This document shows, one piece after another, positions 7,399-14,902 of a stretch of 24,323 nt of DNA (its first letter is position 1; the number at the start of each line of letters is the position of its first letter). Origin of the DNA: an uncultured Clostridia bacterium (GTDB lineage: Bacteria > Bacillota > Clostridia > TANB77 > CAG-508); contig CALXQF010000005.1 of the NCBI GenBank assembly GCA_944390505.1, positions 1 to 24,323 on the forward strand, given 5' to 3'. The translations under genes and the position numbers were made by a program. Below the pieces are notes generated by a model. That model did not search any database, had not been told where the DNA came from, and saw only the letters and a list, made by a program, of their open reading frames with translations.

Positions 7399-8622
7399 TT
7401 ATAAATTATTGTATAAATACTCCATCCAATAATAAACTCCATTTGCCCAATTTTTATCTGTTGCATATCTTTGATTAACTGCGGTTAATGTATTCCCATT
7501 ATAGTAACAACCATCTGCTACATTTCCATCATATATTTTTGTGCCTTCTGGATTTAAATAATATTTAACAAACACTCTTGCTAGCAAATCGATTCCTTCA
7601 GAATAATCTGAAAATTCATAAGCACTATCATACGGATTTCTATCATAAGCACCATATCCAAATAAGTTATTTTTATCTGTTGCTATACTAGAGCCTCCCC
7701 ATCCGCTTTCGTGTATTGCTACTGCTGCTAAAAATACACCATTTACATTATATTGTTTTTCTGCATAATAGAAATATTGTGCATTATTTGCAAATATATT
7801 TTTCGTATCCCTTTCTTCATTTTCAAATATTTTTTTAAACTGTTCTAGTGACAAACCACTAGGCTTATTTAGTGCCATATTAAAGCTTAATTGATTTAAT
7901 AATTCTTGCTTTGTATATTGACTTGAAGAAGCAGTATCTTGTTCTTCTAAATTTGCTTTTGGATCTAAATAAGTAAAACAGTCTGCTTTTGCCCAACCTG
8001 TATATGTTTGGTATTTTATTTGATACCATTCTTCTTTCATTTGTAGCAGTTTTACTTCACTATCTTGATAAACCGTAATTATTTTTTCAGAAGATTCATC
8101 TGGATTGACTCTTACTGCTAGAAAGTTAGCAGTCACATATAAAGTATCTCCTACTTTTATTTCATAATCACTAGAATAATTGCCTGTTCCAACTTGCACC
8201 ATTTTATTCACAGCTGCTTTTGTTACTTGATTGCCTATTTGTTCTTCTTTAATGCATTCATCTCCTTGATAAGTCTTTTTCATAATAACTTGTTGTTTTC
8301 CTTCTATTCCTTCTTGTAATACTTGTATCATTCCCTTTGGTAAGTTGGGATTATTCGTATATTTTGTAATATATTCTAAGTCTACTTCTTCTGTTATGAT
8401 TTCCTCTCTTATTGGCTGATTTGTCTGATTTGAGATTACTTCTTCCATATTAATATTGATATTGTTAATAATTTCATACTGTACTGCTTCTGTATCTGTT
8501 GAAGCATAGGATACTTCCTGTTTGATAAAAAGCAAATAAGCTAAATAAAGAATTGTTATAATAGCTAATATTACAACAATTGCAATTATTTTATTTATAG
8601 CATTGTTTGTTTTGTTTTTCAT
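7399..8622 (-). CDS. Membrane-anchored cell-wall hydrolase: G5, SH3 and glucosaminidase domains
   Basis: A 407-residue protein. An N-terminal membrane segment (about 11-33) has no obvious cleavage site, suggesting an extracellular protein held by a signal anchor. A G5-type domain (about 78-150) contains EEVDLEYITKYTNNPNLPKG and a repeating beta pattern. A bacterial SH3 domain (about 155-225) contains LAVRVNPDESSEKI and YTGWAKADCF. The C-terminal mannosyl-glycoprotein endo-beta-N-acetylglucosaminidase-like domain (about 265-407) carries AIHESGWGGSSIATDKNNLFG, where the Glu of HESGW (near residue 302) is the expected catalytic acid. It probably cleaves peptidoglycan glycan strands. AGGTGA lies before the ATG, with its own strong promoter upstream. 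Substrate bond specificity is inferred from the family. Confidence 0.88.
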   Translation of the reverse strand: MKNKTNNAINKIIAIVVILAIITILYLAYLLFIKQEVSYASTDTEAVQYEIINNININMEEVISNQTNQPIREEIITEEVDLEYITKYTNNPNLPKGMIQVLQEGIEGKQQVIMKKTYQGDECIKEEQIGNQVTKAAVNKMVQVGTGNYSSDYEIKVGDTLYVTANFLAVRVNPDESSEKIITVYQDSEVKLLQMKEEWYQIKYQTYTGWAKADCFTYLDPKANLEEQDTASSSQYTKQELLNQLSFNMALNKPSGLSLEQFKKIFENEERDTKNIFANNAQYFYYAEKQYNVNGVFLAAVAIHESGWGGSSIATDKNNLFGYGAYDRNPYDSAYEFSDYSEGIDLLARVFVKYYLNPEGTKIYDGNVADGCYYNGNTLTAVNQRYATDKNWANGVYYWMEYLYNNL

Positions 8623-8640
8623 TTGTAATCACCTGATTTT

Positions 8641-8669
8641 ATTGTAATATTTGTGGCGTTTTTTGTCAA
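8641..8669 (-). promoter_or_regulatory. Strong sigma-A promoter for the hydrolase gene
   Basis: On the minus strand TTGACA (8664-8669) and TACAAT (8641-8646) are 17 bases apart: a perfect -35 and a 5 of 6 -10. The start would fall about 10-15 bases before the ATG at 8622, leaving just room for the AGGTGA binding site. The rest of the gap up to the terminator near 8797 shows nothing else I can support. Confidence 0.8.
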
Positions 8670-8796
8670 TTATCTAGGTCCATTTTTTATTAGTATTATT
8701 TGGTTATATTTCTGTTAGATTTTTTAGAAAATTAGTTTTATTACACTTTTTCTATTTTTCATTGTTAAGTAATATTAAAATATGCTTTCAACAATT

Positions 8797-8832
8797 AAAA
8801 AGCAGCTTCTTTTTCAAGAATACTGCTTTTTT
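8797..8832 (-). terminator. Intrinsic terminator of the FN3 gene
   Basis: On the minus strand AAAAAAGCAG (8832-8823) pairs with CTGCTTTTT (8805-8797), with a further inner TTCTT/AAGAA pairing. A short T-run is part of the 3' arm. It starts 11 bases after the FN3 gene stop codon and isolates that gene from the hydrolase gene downstream. Confidence 0.75.
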
Positions 8833-8842
8833 TATATTTCTA

Positions 8843-10978
8843 TTATTTTCCTGTAAATTCTTGTATATAAGAATATTCTCCAGCTACTAGTCTACCATTT
8901 ACATATTTATATGCTCTTACTCTTGCTGTATAATTATATTTTTTGTCTGTTAGTCCTGAAATTACTCTGCTAGTTGAATATTCTGTCATTTTTACACTTC
9001 CACCAATACCTGGCACTGTAAAGTCAATTTCATATTTCACAGCTCCGCTTACTGGTGTCCAACTTAAGTATACTGTATCTCCCACAACATTTGCTCTTAG
9101 TCCTGTAACTCTAGGTACCGATGAATTTCCTTCGGTAGTACTTCTTCTTTCTGTTTTAAATGCTACTGATGTAGATTCTTTACCATAGACTTGTTTTCCA
9201 TTTACCCATTTATAGGCAACTACTTTTACTCTATAGTTTGTATTATAATCTAATAAACTACTGTATAAAATAGTATGATTATCTAGTAAATCCACTACTT
9301 TTCTATATGCTCCACCATCTTCTGACAAATATACCTCATAAGCATATGCACCTTCTACTGGCCACCAAGTTAAATATGCTTCATTTCTGTTTTGTACCTC
9401 TGCATTTAAATGAGTTACTTGACCAATATTAGCTGTTTCTTTTTCATCAGTGGTAAACTTCTCAACTGAAGATGCCGGACCTTCTACTTCTCCTTTATTA
9501 GTATTTCTGTATGCATAGATTTTCACTCTGTAAGTAGTATCATATTCTAAACCTGTTATAGTAGTACTTCTTGCACTAGTTGTTTTTTCATAACGATAGC
9601 TTCCATTATTTTTAGATAGATAAATGTTATATCCATCTGCATTGGAAACTCTATCCCAACTTAAATCCACTTCATTACCATATACTTCAGATTCTACTCC
9701 AGTTACTTTTGCTAATGTAATTTCTTCTTCATCAGTAGTAAATCTACGTTCATCTGAATATTCTCCATATTGTTTGTTTCCGTTTTCCTGGATATATGGC
9801 ATAATTTTCACACGATAAGTAGTATCATAATCTAAGTTAGATATTGTTGCACTGGTACTAGTTGTATCTTTTTTATGCTGATAAGAACCATTTTCTCTTT
9901 TTAGCCAAATTTCATAACCATCTGCATTTGGTACTCTTGACCAATCGATATAAGCTTTATTTCCATCTACTTCTACATCAAAATTTTCTACTGGATCTAG
10001 TTCTACTTCTTGTTCTTCGATAGAAAAGCTTCTATAAGATGATTCTTCTCCGTAAATAGTTCCATTATTTCCTTCTCTATAAGCAATAATTTTTACACGG
10101 TAATTAGCACCATAATCTAAATTCTTTAAAGTAGCATAAGTTTTGGTAAGACTATCTTTATACTGATAATTACCATTTCCTTTTGCTAGCCAAATTTCAT
10201 AGCCATCTGCATCTGTTGCTTCTGACCAACTGATATCTACTTGGTTTTTGTAAATATCATCAATGGTTAATCCAGTTACTCTTCCTGGCTTTGTTTCTTC
10301 TATATCTGGATTTTCATCATCATAAGTATCGTCATCAATATAAAGTTTTCTAGTATCAGAATAATCTCCATAGTTTAAAGTTCCTGTACTTAATGTTTCA
10401 TAAGCTCTTACTTTAAACTGATAAGTTTGTTTATTTTGAAAACCTTGAATGATACAAGTAGTTGTATTAACTGTACCTACGTTCATAAAACCAAAATTTG
10501 GAATATTAACAAATACTTGATATCCATCTGCTTCTGGTACACTAGACCAATTTAATGTAACATTTCCTCCATTTTGGCTTACAGATAAAGTAGAAACTTT
10601 CTTTAAAGTTGTTTTTGCTGTAGTATTTACTTTTGTTTCACTTGAGAAACTTCCTGTAATTTTGCTTCCATTTTTCATTTGATAAGCTCTTACTTTTGCT
10701 TTATAATCTTCATTTTCTTGAAATCCTATAATACCAACTGTAGTGCCTGACACTGATCCAATATACTCATACCCTCTATTAGAAGTATTAATATAAATGT
10801 CATAACCATCTGCATTGGCAACAGAATTCCAACCTAAATAAACTGTATTGCCTTGCATTTCTGATGTTAGTCCATAAACTCTTCCTATAGTTGCTGCCTG
10901 TATTGGTGTCGTCATCATTGGTAACATGACTAATATTAGTGTAATAATGATTGCGAAAATTCTTTTCATTTTCGTCAT
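8843..10978 (-). CDS. Secreted protein with seven fibronectin type III domains
   Basis: A 711-residue protein with an N-terminal signal peptide (MTKMKRIFAIIITLILVMLP, likely cleaved after IQA at residue 28) followed by seven FN3 domains of about 90-95 residues. They begin near residues 31, 124, 230, 330, 420, 517 and 618. Each has the V-x-L/W and ADGYEIWL-type strands and the YRVKIxAY strand. Domains 3-5 resemble one another most. There is no LPXTG motif, C-terminal membrane segment or enzymatic domain, so it is either released or held non-covalently. It is a single-gene unit with a perfect promoter and its own terminator. FN3 arrays usually act as adhesive or spacer modules; the ligand is unknown. 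Confidence 0.92.
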   Translation of the reverse strand: MTKMKRIFAIIITLILVMLPMMTTPIQAATIGRVYGLTSEMQGNTVYLGWNSVANADGYDIYINTSNRGYEYIGSVSGTTVGIIGFQENEDYKAKVRAYQMKNGSKITGSFSSETKVNTTAKTTLKKVSTLSVSQNGGNVTLNWSSVPEADGYQVFVNIPNFGFMNVGTVNTTTCIIQGFQNKQTYQFKVRAYETLSTGTLNYGDYSDTRKLYIDDDTYDDENPDIEETKPGRVTGLTIDDIYKNQVDISWSEATDADGYEIWLAKGNGNYQYKDSLTKTYATLKNLDYGANYRVKIIAYREGNNGTIYGEESSYRSFSIEEQEVELDPVENFDVEVDGNKAYIDWSRVPNADGYEIWLKRENGSYQHKKDTTSTSATISNLDYDTTYRVKIMPYIQENGNKQYGEYSDERRFTTDEEEITLAKVTGVESEVYGNEVDLSWDRVSNADGYNIYLSKNNGSYRYEKTTSARSTTITGLEYDTTYRVKIYAYRNTNKGEVEGPASSVEKFTTDEKETANIGQVTHLNAEVQNRNEAYLTWWPVEGAYAYEVYLSEDGGAYRKVVDLLDNHTILYSSLLDYNTNYRVKVVAYKWVNGKQVYGKESTSVAFKTERRSTTEGNSSVPRVTGLRANVVGDTVYLSWTPVSGAVKYEIDFTVPGIGGSVKMTEYSTSRVISGLTDKKYNYTARVRAYKYVNGRLVAGEYSYIQEFTGK

Positions 10979-11001
10979 AATAACACTCCCTTTCCGACAA
11001 A

Positions 11002-11030
11002 ATTATATCATTTTTTATGTTTACTGTCAA
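11002..11030 (-). promoter_or_regulatory. Perfect consensus sigma-A promoter for the FN3 gene
   Basis: On the minus strand TTGACA (11025-11030), a 17-base spacer and TATAAT (11002-11007) match the sigma-A consensus completely. The leader is only about 15-20 bases and holds an AAGGGAG binding site before the ATG at 10978. This predicts high vegetative expression. Confidence 0.9.
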
Positions 11031-11056
11031 CCAAATTTTGGGATTGCATCACAATT

Positions 11057-11106
11057 TTGGAAATGTAATTATATTTAGTTATTTACTCCACAATTACATT
11101 TTCCAA
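11057..11106. repeat. Inverted repeat spanning the stop codon of the 59-residue gene
   Basis: TTGGAAATGTAATT (11057-11070) and AATTACATTTTCCAA (11092-11106) are inverted copies with one extra base in the right arm and a 21-base loop. The right arm lies inside the last codons of the small membrane-protein gene, and the loop holds its stop codon. No T-run follows on either strand, so it is not a normal intrinsic terminator. It may protect the 3' end of the transcript. Confidence 0.5.
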
Positions 11107-11262
11107 TCCGGTTTCTTCCTCATCTCGTATAATGACAATATTTTTGCTCTCTTCTATTGCCTGTATTCTACCTTCATAATAAAACATTTCTGCTACTAAT
11201 GCTGCTATGAAAATAATACATATTACTACAATTGTAATAATAAAAGTTTTCTTTTCTACCAT
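11083..11262 (-). CDS. Small single-pass membrane protein, unknown function
   Basis: A 59-residue protein, starting MVEKKTF, with one strongly hydrophobic segment (about residues 7-28) and a charged C-terminal part with EEETGLENVIVE at the end. The start at ATG 11262 is chosen because AAAGGAG lies 8 bases upstream; a longer in-frame start at 11280 would translate that binding site. It begins 14 bases after the dnaE stop codon and is probably co-transcribed with dnaE. I recognise no family. Its size and clear binding site support a real gene. Confidence 0.7.
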   Translation of the reverse strand: MVEKKTFIITIVVICIIFIAALVAEMFYYEGRIQAIEESKNIVIIRDEEETGLENVIVE

Positions 11263-11276
11263 TTTATTGACTCCTT

Positions 11277-14200
11277 TCAATCAACTTCAATTAGTTCCGC
11301 ATTTTCTTTTCCTATTAAGTCTTGAAACTGTGTTAATATCTCTGGTGTCATATAAATTCCACCTGCTTTGTCTACTTTTTCTCCATTTTTGATTTGCATT
11401 GGTATATTGTTTTTATCTCCTTGGAAGAAGTGAATTGCTCCTTTTAATTGTATTTTCTTTTGTTCATCCAAATTCGTAATATTTAATTCAAAAACTTTTT
11501 TCTTTTGTTCTACAAATTCTTGAATGGTTCTTGCTACAATTGTTGGAGCTTCATCTTCTCTAATACTTAGCCTTCCTTCTATAATAACAATATTATCTAC
11601 CATTAACAAACTAGAAAATTGTCTGTAGCAGCTATCAAATACAAGAATTTCTGTAGGTCCATATAAATCTTCCACCGTAACAAATGCCATTATGGTATTA
11701 TTTTTGGTATATTTCTTTTTCACAGATGTAATAATTCCTGCATAAGTAACTGATTGACCATCTTCATACTCTAACTGTTTTGGTGCATTATTGACCTCTT
11801 CTGTTTCATCTATTTGATTTAATTCACGTAACTTTGCTGTATTAATATTCGCTCTTGCTTCTATTTGTGCTCTCATATGCTCTAATGGGTGTCCAGAAAT
11901 ATAGAGTCCAATCATCTCTTTTTCCATAGATAATAGCTCTTTTTTGTTGTATTCTGGTAATACTGTATAATGATATTTCATTTCTTGCAATTCTTCTTTT
12001 TGAGTTCCTCCTGCTAAATCAAACATAGATACTTGTCCATCAAAACTTTTCTTACCACTATCTGCAATGGTATCAATAATTCCTTCAAAAGAAGCCATTA
12101 ATGTTTTTCTAGTCTGGCCTAATGCGTCAAAAGCGCCTGCTTTAATCAAACTTTCTACACATTTTTTATTAACATTTGAATTTTTGATTCTTTCGCAAAA
12201 GTCACTAAAATCTTTGAAATTTCCATTTTTGTTTCTATCAGCTACAATTTCATCTACTGCTGCTGTTCCTACATTTTTAATACTTCCCATTCCAAAGCGA
12301 ATTTGATTTTTGTCCACCGTAAATCTAGTATCGCTTTTATTAATATCTGGTTTTAATATTTCAATTCCTAATCTTTTACATTCTTCAATATATCCTGGCA
12401 CTTTATCTAAATTGCCCAAAAAACTATTGAGCATTGCTGCCATAAATTCTGCTGGGTAATATGCTTTTAAATAAGCTGTTCGATAAGAAACTACTGCATA
12501 AGCTGCTGCATGGGACTTATTAAATGCATATTTTGCAAATTCTGCCATTTCATCAAAGATTTTATTGGCAGATACTTCGTCAATCCCATTTCTAACACAA
12601 CCTGGTACTACTACATTTCCATTTTCATCTACTTGACCATGAATAAAAATTTCTCTTTCTTTTGCCATCACATCTAGCTTTTTCTTACCCATGGCACGTC
12701 TTACTAAATCTGCTCTACCTAATGAGTAACCAGCTAAATCTCTTACAATTTGCATAACTTGTTCTTGGTATACCATACAACCATAAGTTACTTGCAAAAT
12801 TGGTTTTAAGGCAGGGTGTGTGTATACCGCATGTTCTGGGTCTTTTTTATTAGCAATATATCTTGGAATTTGATCCATTGGGCCTGGACGATATAAAGAA
12901 ACACCTGCGATAATATCTTCTAAACAGTCTGGCTTTAATTCCTTCATAAAGTTGGTCATCCCTTGGCTTTCAAATTGAAAAATACCAACAGACTCTCCAT
13001 TTTGCCATAATTTATATACTTTAGGATCATTCATTTTCTCATCAAACTTGACATCAATCCCCTGATTTTTCTTTACTAAATCAATCGTATCTTGAATTAC
13101 TGTTAAAGTACGAAGACCTAAAAAGTCCATTTTCAAAAGCCCTAGTTCTTCTAAGGTTGTCATAATATATTGAGTAGATATTGCACCATCTCGTACATAA
13201 AGCGGTACATAATTCACAACTGGTTCTTTGGTGATAACAATACCACATGCATGTGTAGAAGCCTGTCTTGGCATACCTTCTAATGCCATAGCAATATTTA
13301 ATAAATTTTTCACTTGTTCATCATTTTCATAAAGTTCGCCAAACTCTCTATTTTGTTCTAATGCTTTTTTGATAGTAATATGTAATTCATTTGGCACCAT
13401 TTTGGCTAATTTATCAGCTTCTGCATATGGCACATCTAATACCCTTGCTACATCACGAATGACCATTCTAGCAGACATCGTACCAAAAGTGATAATTTGA
13501 GAAACATGGTCTTTTCCATATTTTTCTTCTACATATTCAATTACTTTGTCTCTTTTTTCATAACAAAAATCCACATCAAAATCAGGCATACTAATTCTTT
13601 CCGGATTTAAGAAACGTTCAAAAATAAGTCCATATTGGATTGGGTCAATATCTGTAATTTCAATAGCATATGCTACAATAGAGCCTGCACCAGAACCACG
13701 TCCTGGTCCTACTGGAATGTTATGTGTTTTAGCATAATGAATATAATCCCATACAATCAAGAAATAGTCTACATACCCCATTTTATTGATTACACCTAAT
13801 TCATATTGTGCTCTTTGCATAATTTCGTCTGATGGTTTTTCTCCATATCTTCGTTTTAACCCATCCATTGTCAATTTTTCTAAATAATCATAATGAGTTG
13901 CATATCCTTCTGGTACATCATAATTTGGTAAAATAGTATGACCAAATTCAAATTCCACATTGCATTTTTCTGCTATTTTCACTGTATTTTCAATAGCATC
14001 TGGCACATTTCTAAAATAATCTATCATTTCTTCTGGAGATTTGACATATAATTCATCTGTTTCAAAACGCATTCTATCTTCATCAGACATACGTTTTCCT
14101 GTTTGAATACAAAGAAGCACTTCATGGTTATAGGCATCTTCTCTTTTTAAATAATGGGCATCATTTGTAGCAACTAACGGAATATCTAATTCTCTAGAAA

Positions 14201-14774
14201 TTTCTATTAACTTTTGGTTGGCTAATACTTGCTCTTTAATTCCATTGTGCTGAATTTCTAAATAATAGTCTTCTCTAAAAATGCCTTTAAACCAAAGAGC
14301 TACTTGTTTTGCTTTTTCCATATCATTTTCTAAAATAGCTTGATTTACTTCTCCAGCCAAACAGGCACTACAACATACCAGCCCCTCATGGTATTTTTCT
14401 AAAACTTCATGATCAATACGAGGTTTGTAGTAAAAACCTTCTGTATAACCAATGGATACTAATTTAGCCAAATTTTTATATCCTTCATTATCTTTTGCAA
14501 GTAAAATTAAATGACTATATTTTGCATCTAAATTAGGATCTTTATCAGTTCTACTGCGAGGTGCTACATAAACTTCACAACCAATAATTGGCTTTACACC
14601 ATTGGCTTTACAAGCTTTGTAAAAATCAATAGCACCAAACATAGCACCATGGTCTGTAATTGCCATAGCATCCATTCCTAATTCCTTTGCCCTTACTGGT
14701 AAATCTTTAATTCTATTTGCTCCATCTAATAAACTAAATTCGCTGTGTATATGTAAGTGTACAAAATTCCCCAT
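11277..14774 (-). CDS. dnaE: DNA polymerase III subunit alpha (DnaE)
   Basis: A 1165-residue DNA polymerase of family C. The N-terminal PHP domain (about 1-280) has the metal-ligand motifs HLHIHSEFS, ITDHG and GCEVYV. The palm contains the catalytic aspartates in PDFDVDFCYEKRD (near 396-402) and in KMDFLGLRTL (near 545). Other landmarks are GPGRGSGAGS (near 350), FNKSHAAAYA, a helix-hairpin-helix/little-finger region, and a C-terminal OB fold (about 985-1080). It has no internal 3'-5' exonuclease domain, unlike PolC, and the length fits DnaE. In Firmicutes DnaE usually works with PolC, extending primers on the lagging strand; PolC is not in the window. AAGGAG precedes the ATG. It lies downstream of addA across a repeat element. 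Confidence 0.97.
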   Translation of the reverse strand: MGNFVHLHIHSEFSLLDGANRIKDLPVRAKELGMDAMAITDHGAMFGAIDFYKACKANGVKPIIGCEVYVAPRSRTDKDPNLDAKYSHLILLAKDNEGYKNLAKLVSIGYTEGFYYKPRIDHEVLEKYHEGLVCCSACLAGEVNQAILENDMEKAKQVALWFKGIFREDYYLEIQHNGIKEQVLANQKLIEISRELDIPLVATNDAHYLKREDAYNHEVLLCIQTGKRMSDEDRMRFETDELYVKSPEEMIDYFRNVPDAIENTVKIAEKCNVEFEFGHTILPNYDVPEGYATHYDYLEKLTMDGLKRRYGEKPSDEIMQRAQYELGVINKMGYVDYFLIVWDYIHYAKTHNIPVGPGRGSGAGSIVAYAIEITDIDPIQYGLIFERFLNPERISMPDFDVDFCYEKRDKVIEYVEEKYGKDHVSQIITFGTMSARMVIRDVARVLDVPYAEADKLAKMVPNELHITIKKALEQNREFGELYENDEQVKNLLNIAMALEGMPRQASTHACGIVITKEPVVNYVPLYVRDGAISTQYIMTTLEELGLLKMDFLGLRTLTVIQDTIDLVKKNQGIDVKFDEKMNDPKVYKLWQNGESVGIFQFESQGMTNFMKELKPDCLEDIIAGVSLYRPGPMDQIPRYIANKKDPEHAVYTHPALKPILQVTYGCMVYQEQVMQIVRDLAGYSLGRADLVRRAMGKKKLDVMAKEREIFIHGQVDENGNVVVPGCVRNGIDEVSANKIFDEMAEFAKYAFNKSHAAAYAVVSYRTAYLKAYYPAEFMAAMLNSFLGNLDKVPGYIEECKRLGIEILKPDINKSDTRFTVDKNQIRFGMGSIKNVGTAAVDEIVADRNKNGNFKDFSDFCERIKNSNVNKKCVESLIKAGAFDALGQTRKTLMASFEGIIDTIADSGKKSFDGQVSMFDLAGGTQKEELQEMKYHYTVLPEYNKKELLSMEKEMIGLYISGHPLEHMRAQIEARANINTAKLRELNQIDETEEVNNAPKQLEYEDGQSVTYAGIITSVKKKYTKNNTIMAFVTVEDLYGPTEILVFDSCYRQFSSLLMVDNIVIIEGRLSIREDEAPTIVARTIQEFVEQKKKVFELNITNLDEQKKIQLKGAIHFFQGDKNNIPMQIKNGEKVDKAGGIYMTPEILTQFQDLIGKENAELIEVD

Positions 14775-14811
14775 TCTTCTCTCCTTTATTTACAGGCGTT
14801 TCAGCCTCAAG

Positions 14812-14902
14812 GTGTGTCCCCTAACTGACAATTTGTCAGTGCGGGGACGTTCCTACGACTGACAAATTGTCAGTTTTGAGGAACGTCCCAAGACTGACAC
14901 AC
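14812..14902. repeat. Palindromic repeat element A (overlaps 3' end of addA)
   Basis: A 91-base element bounded by GTGTGTC (14812-14818) and its inverse GACACAC (14896-14902). Inside are two nested hairpins. The first has outer stem GTCCCC/GGGGAC around ACTGACAATTTGTCAGT. The second has outer stem GGGACGTTCC (14844-14853) paired with GGAACGTCCC (14880-14889) around ACTGACAAATTGTCAGT (14858-14874). It shares the ACTGACA..TGTCAGT palindrome and the GGGACGTTCC core with the array at 19719-19863. It carries no gene of its own and supplies the last codons of addA. Confidence 0.9.

Noticed and set aside
10988..11000. TTTCCGACAAAA upstream of the FN3 gene as a Spo0A box
   Set aside because: It differs from TTCGACA within the core, occurs singly, and overlaps the start region of a perfect sigma-A promoter for a surface protein, so chance is more likely.
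10800..11030. 76-codon minus-strand frame overlapping the FN3 gene start
   Set aside because: It overlaps the FN3 gene and its promoter in another frame and has no ribosome-binding site.
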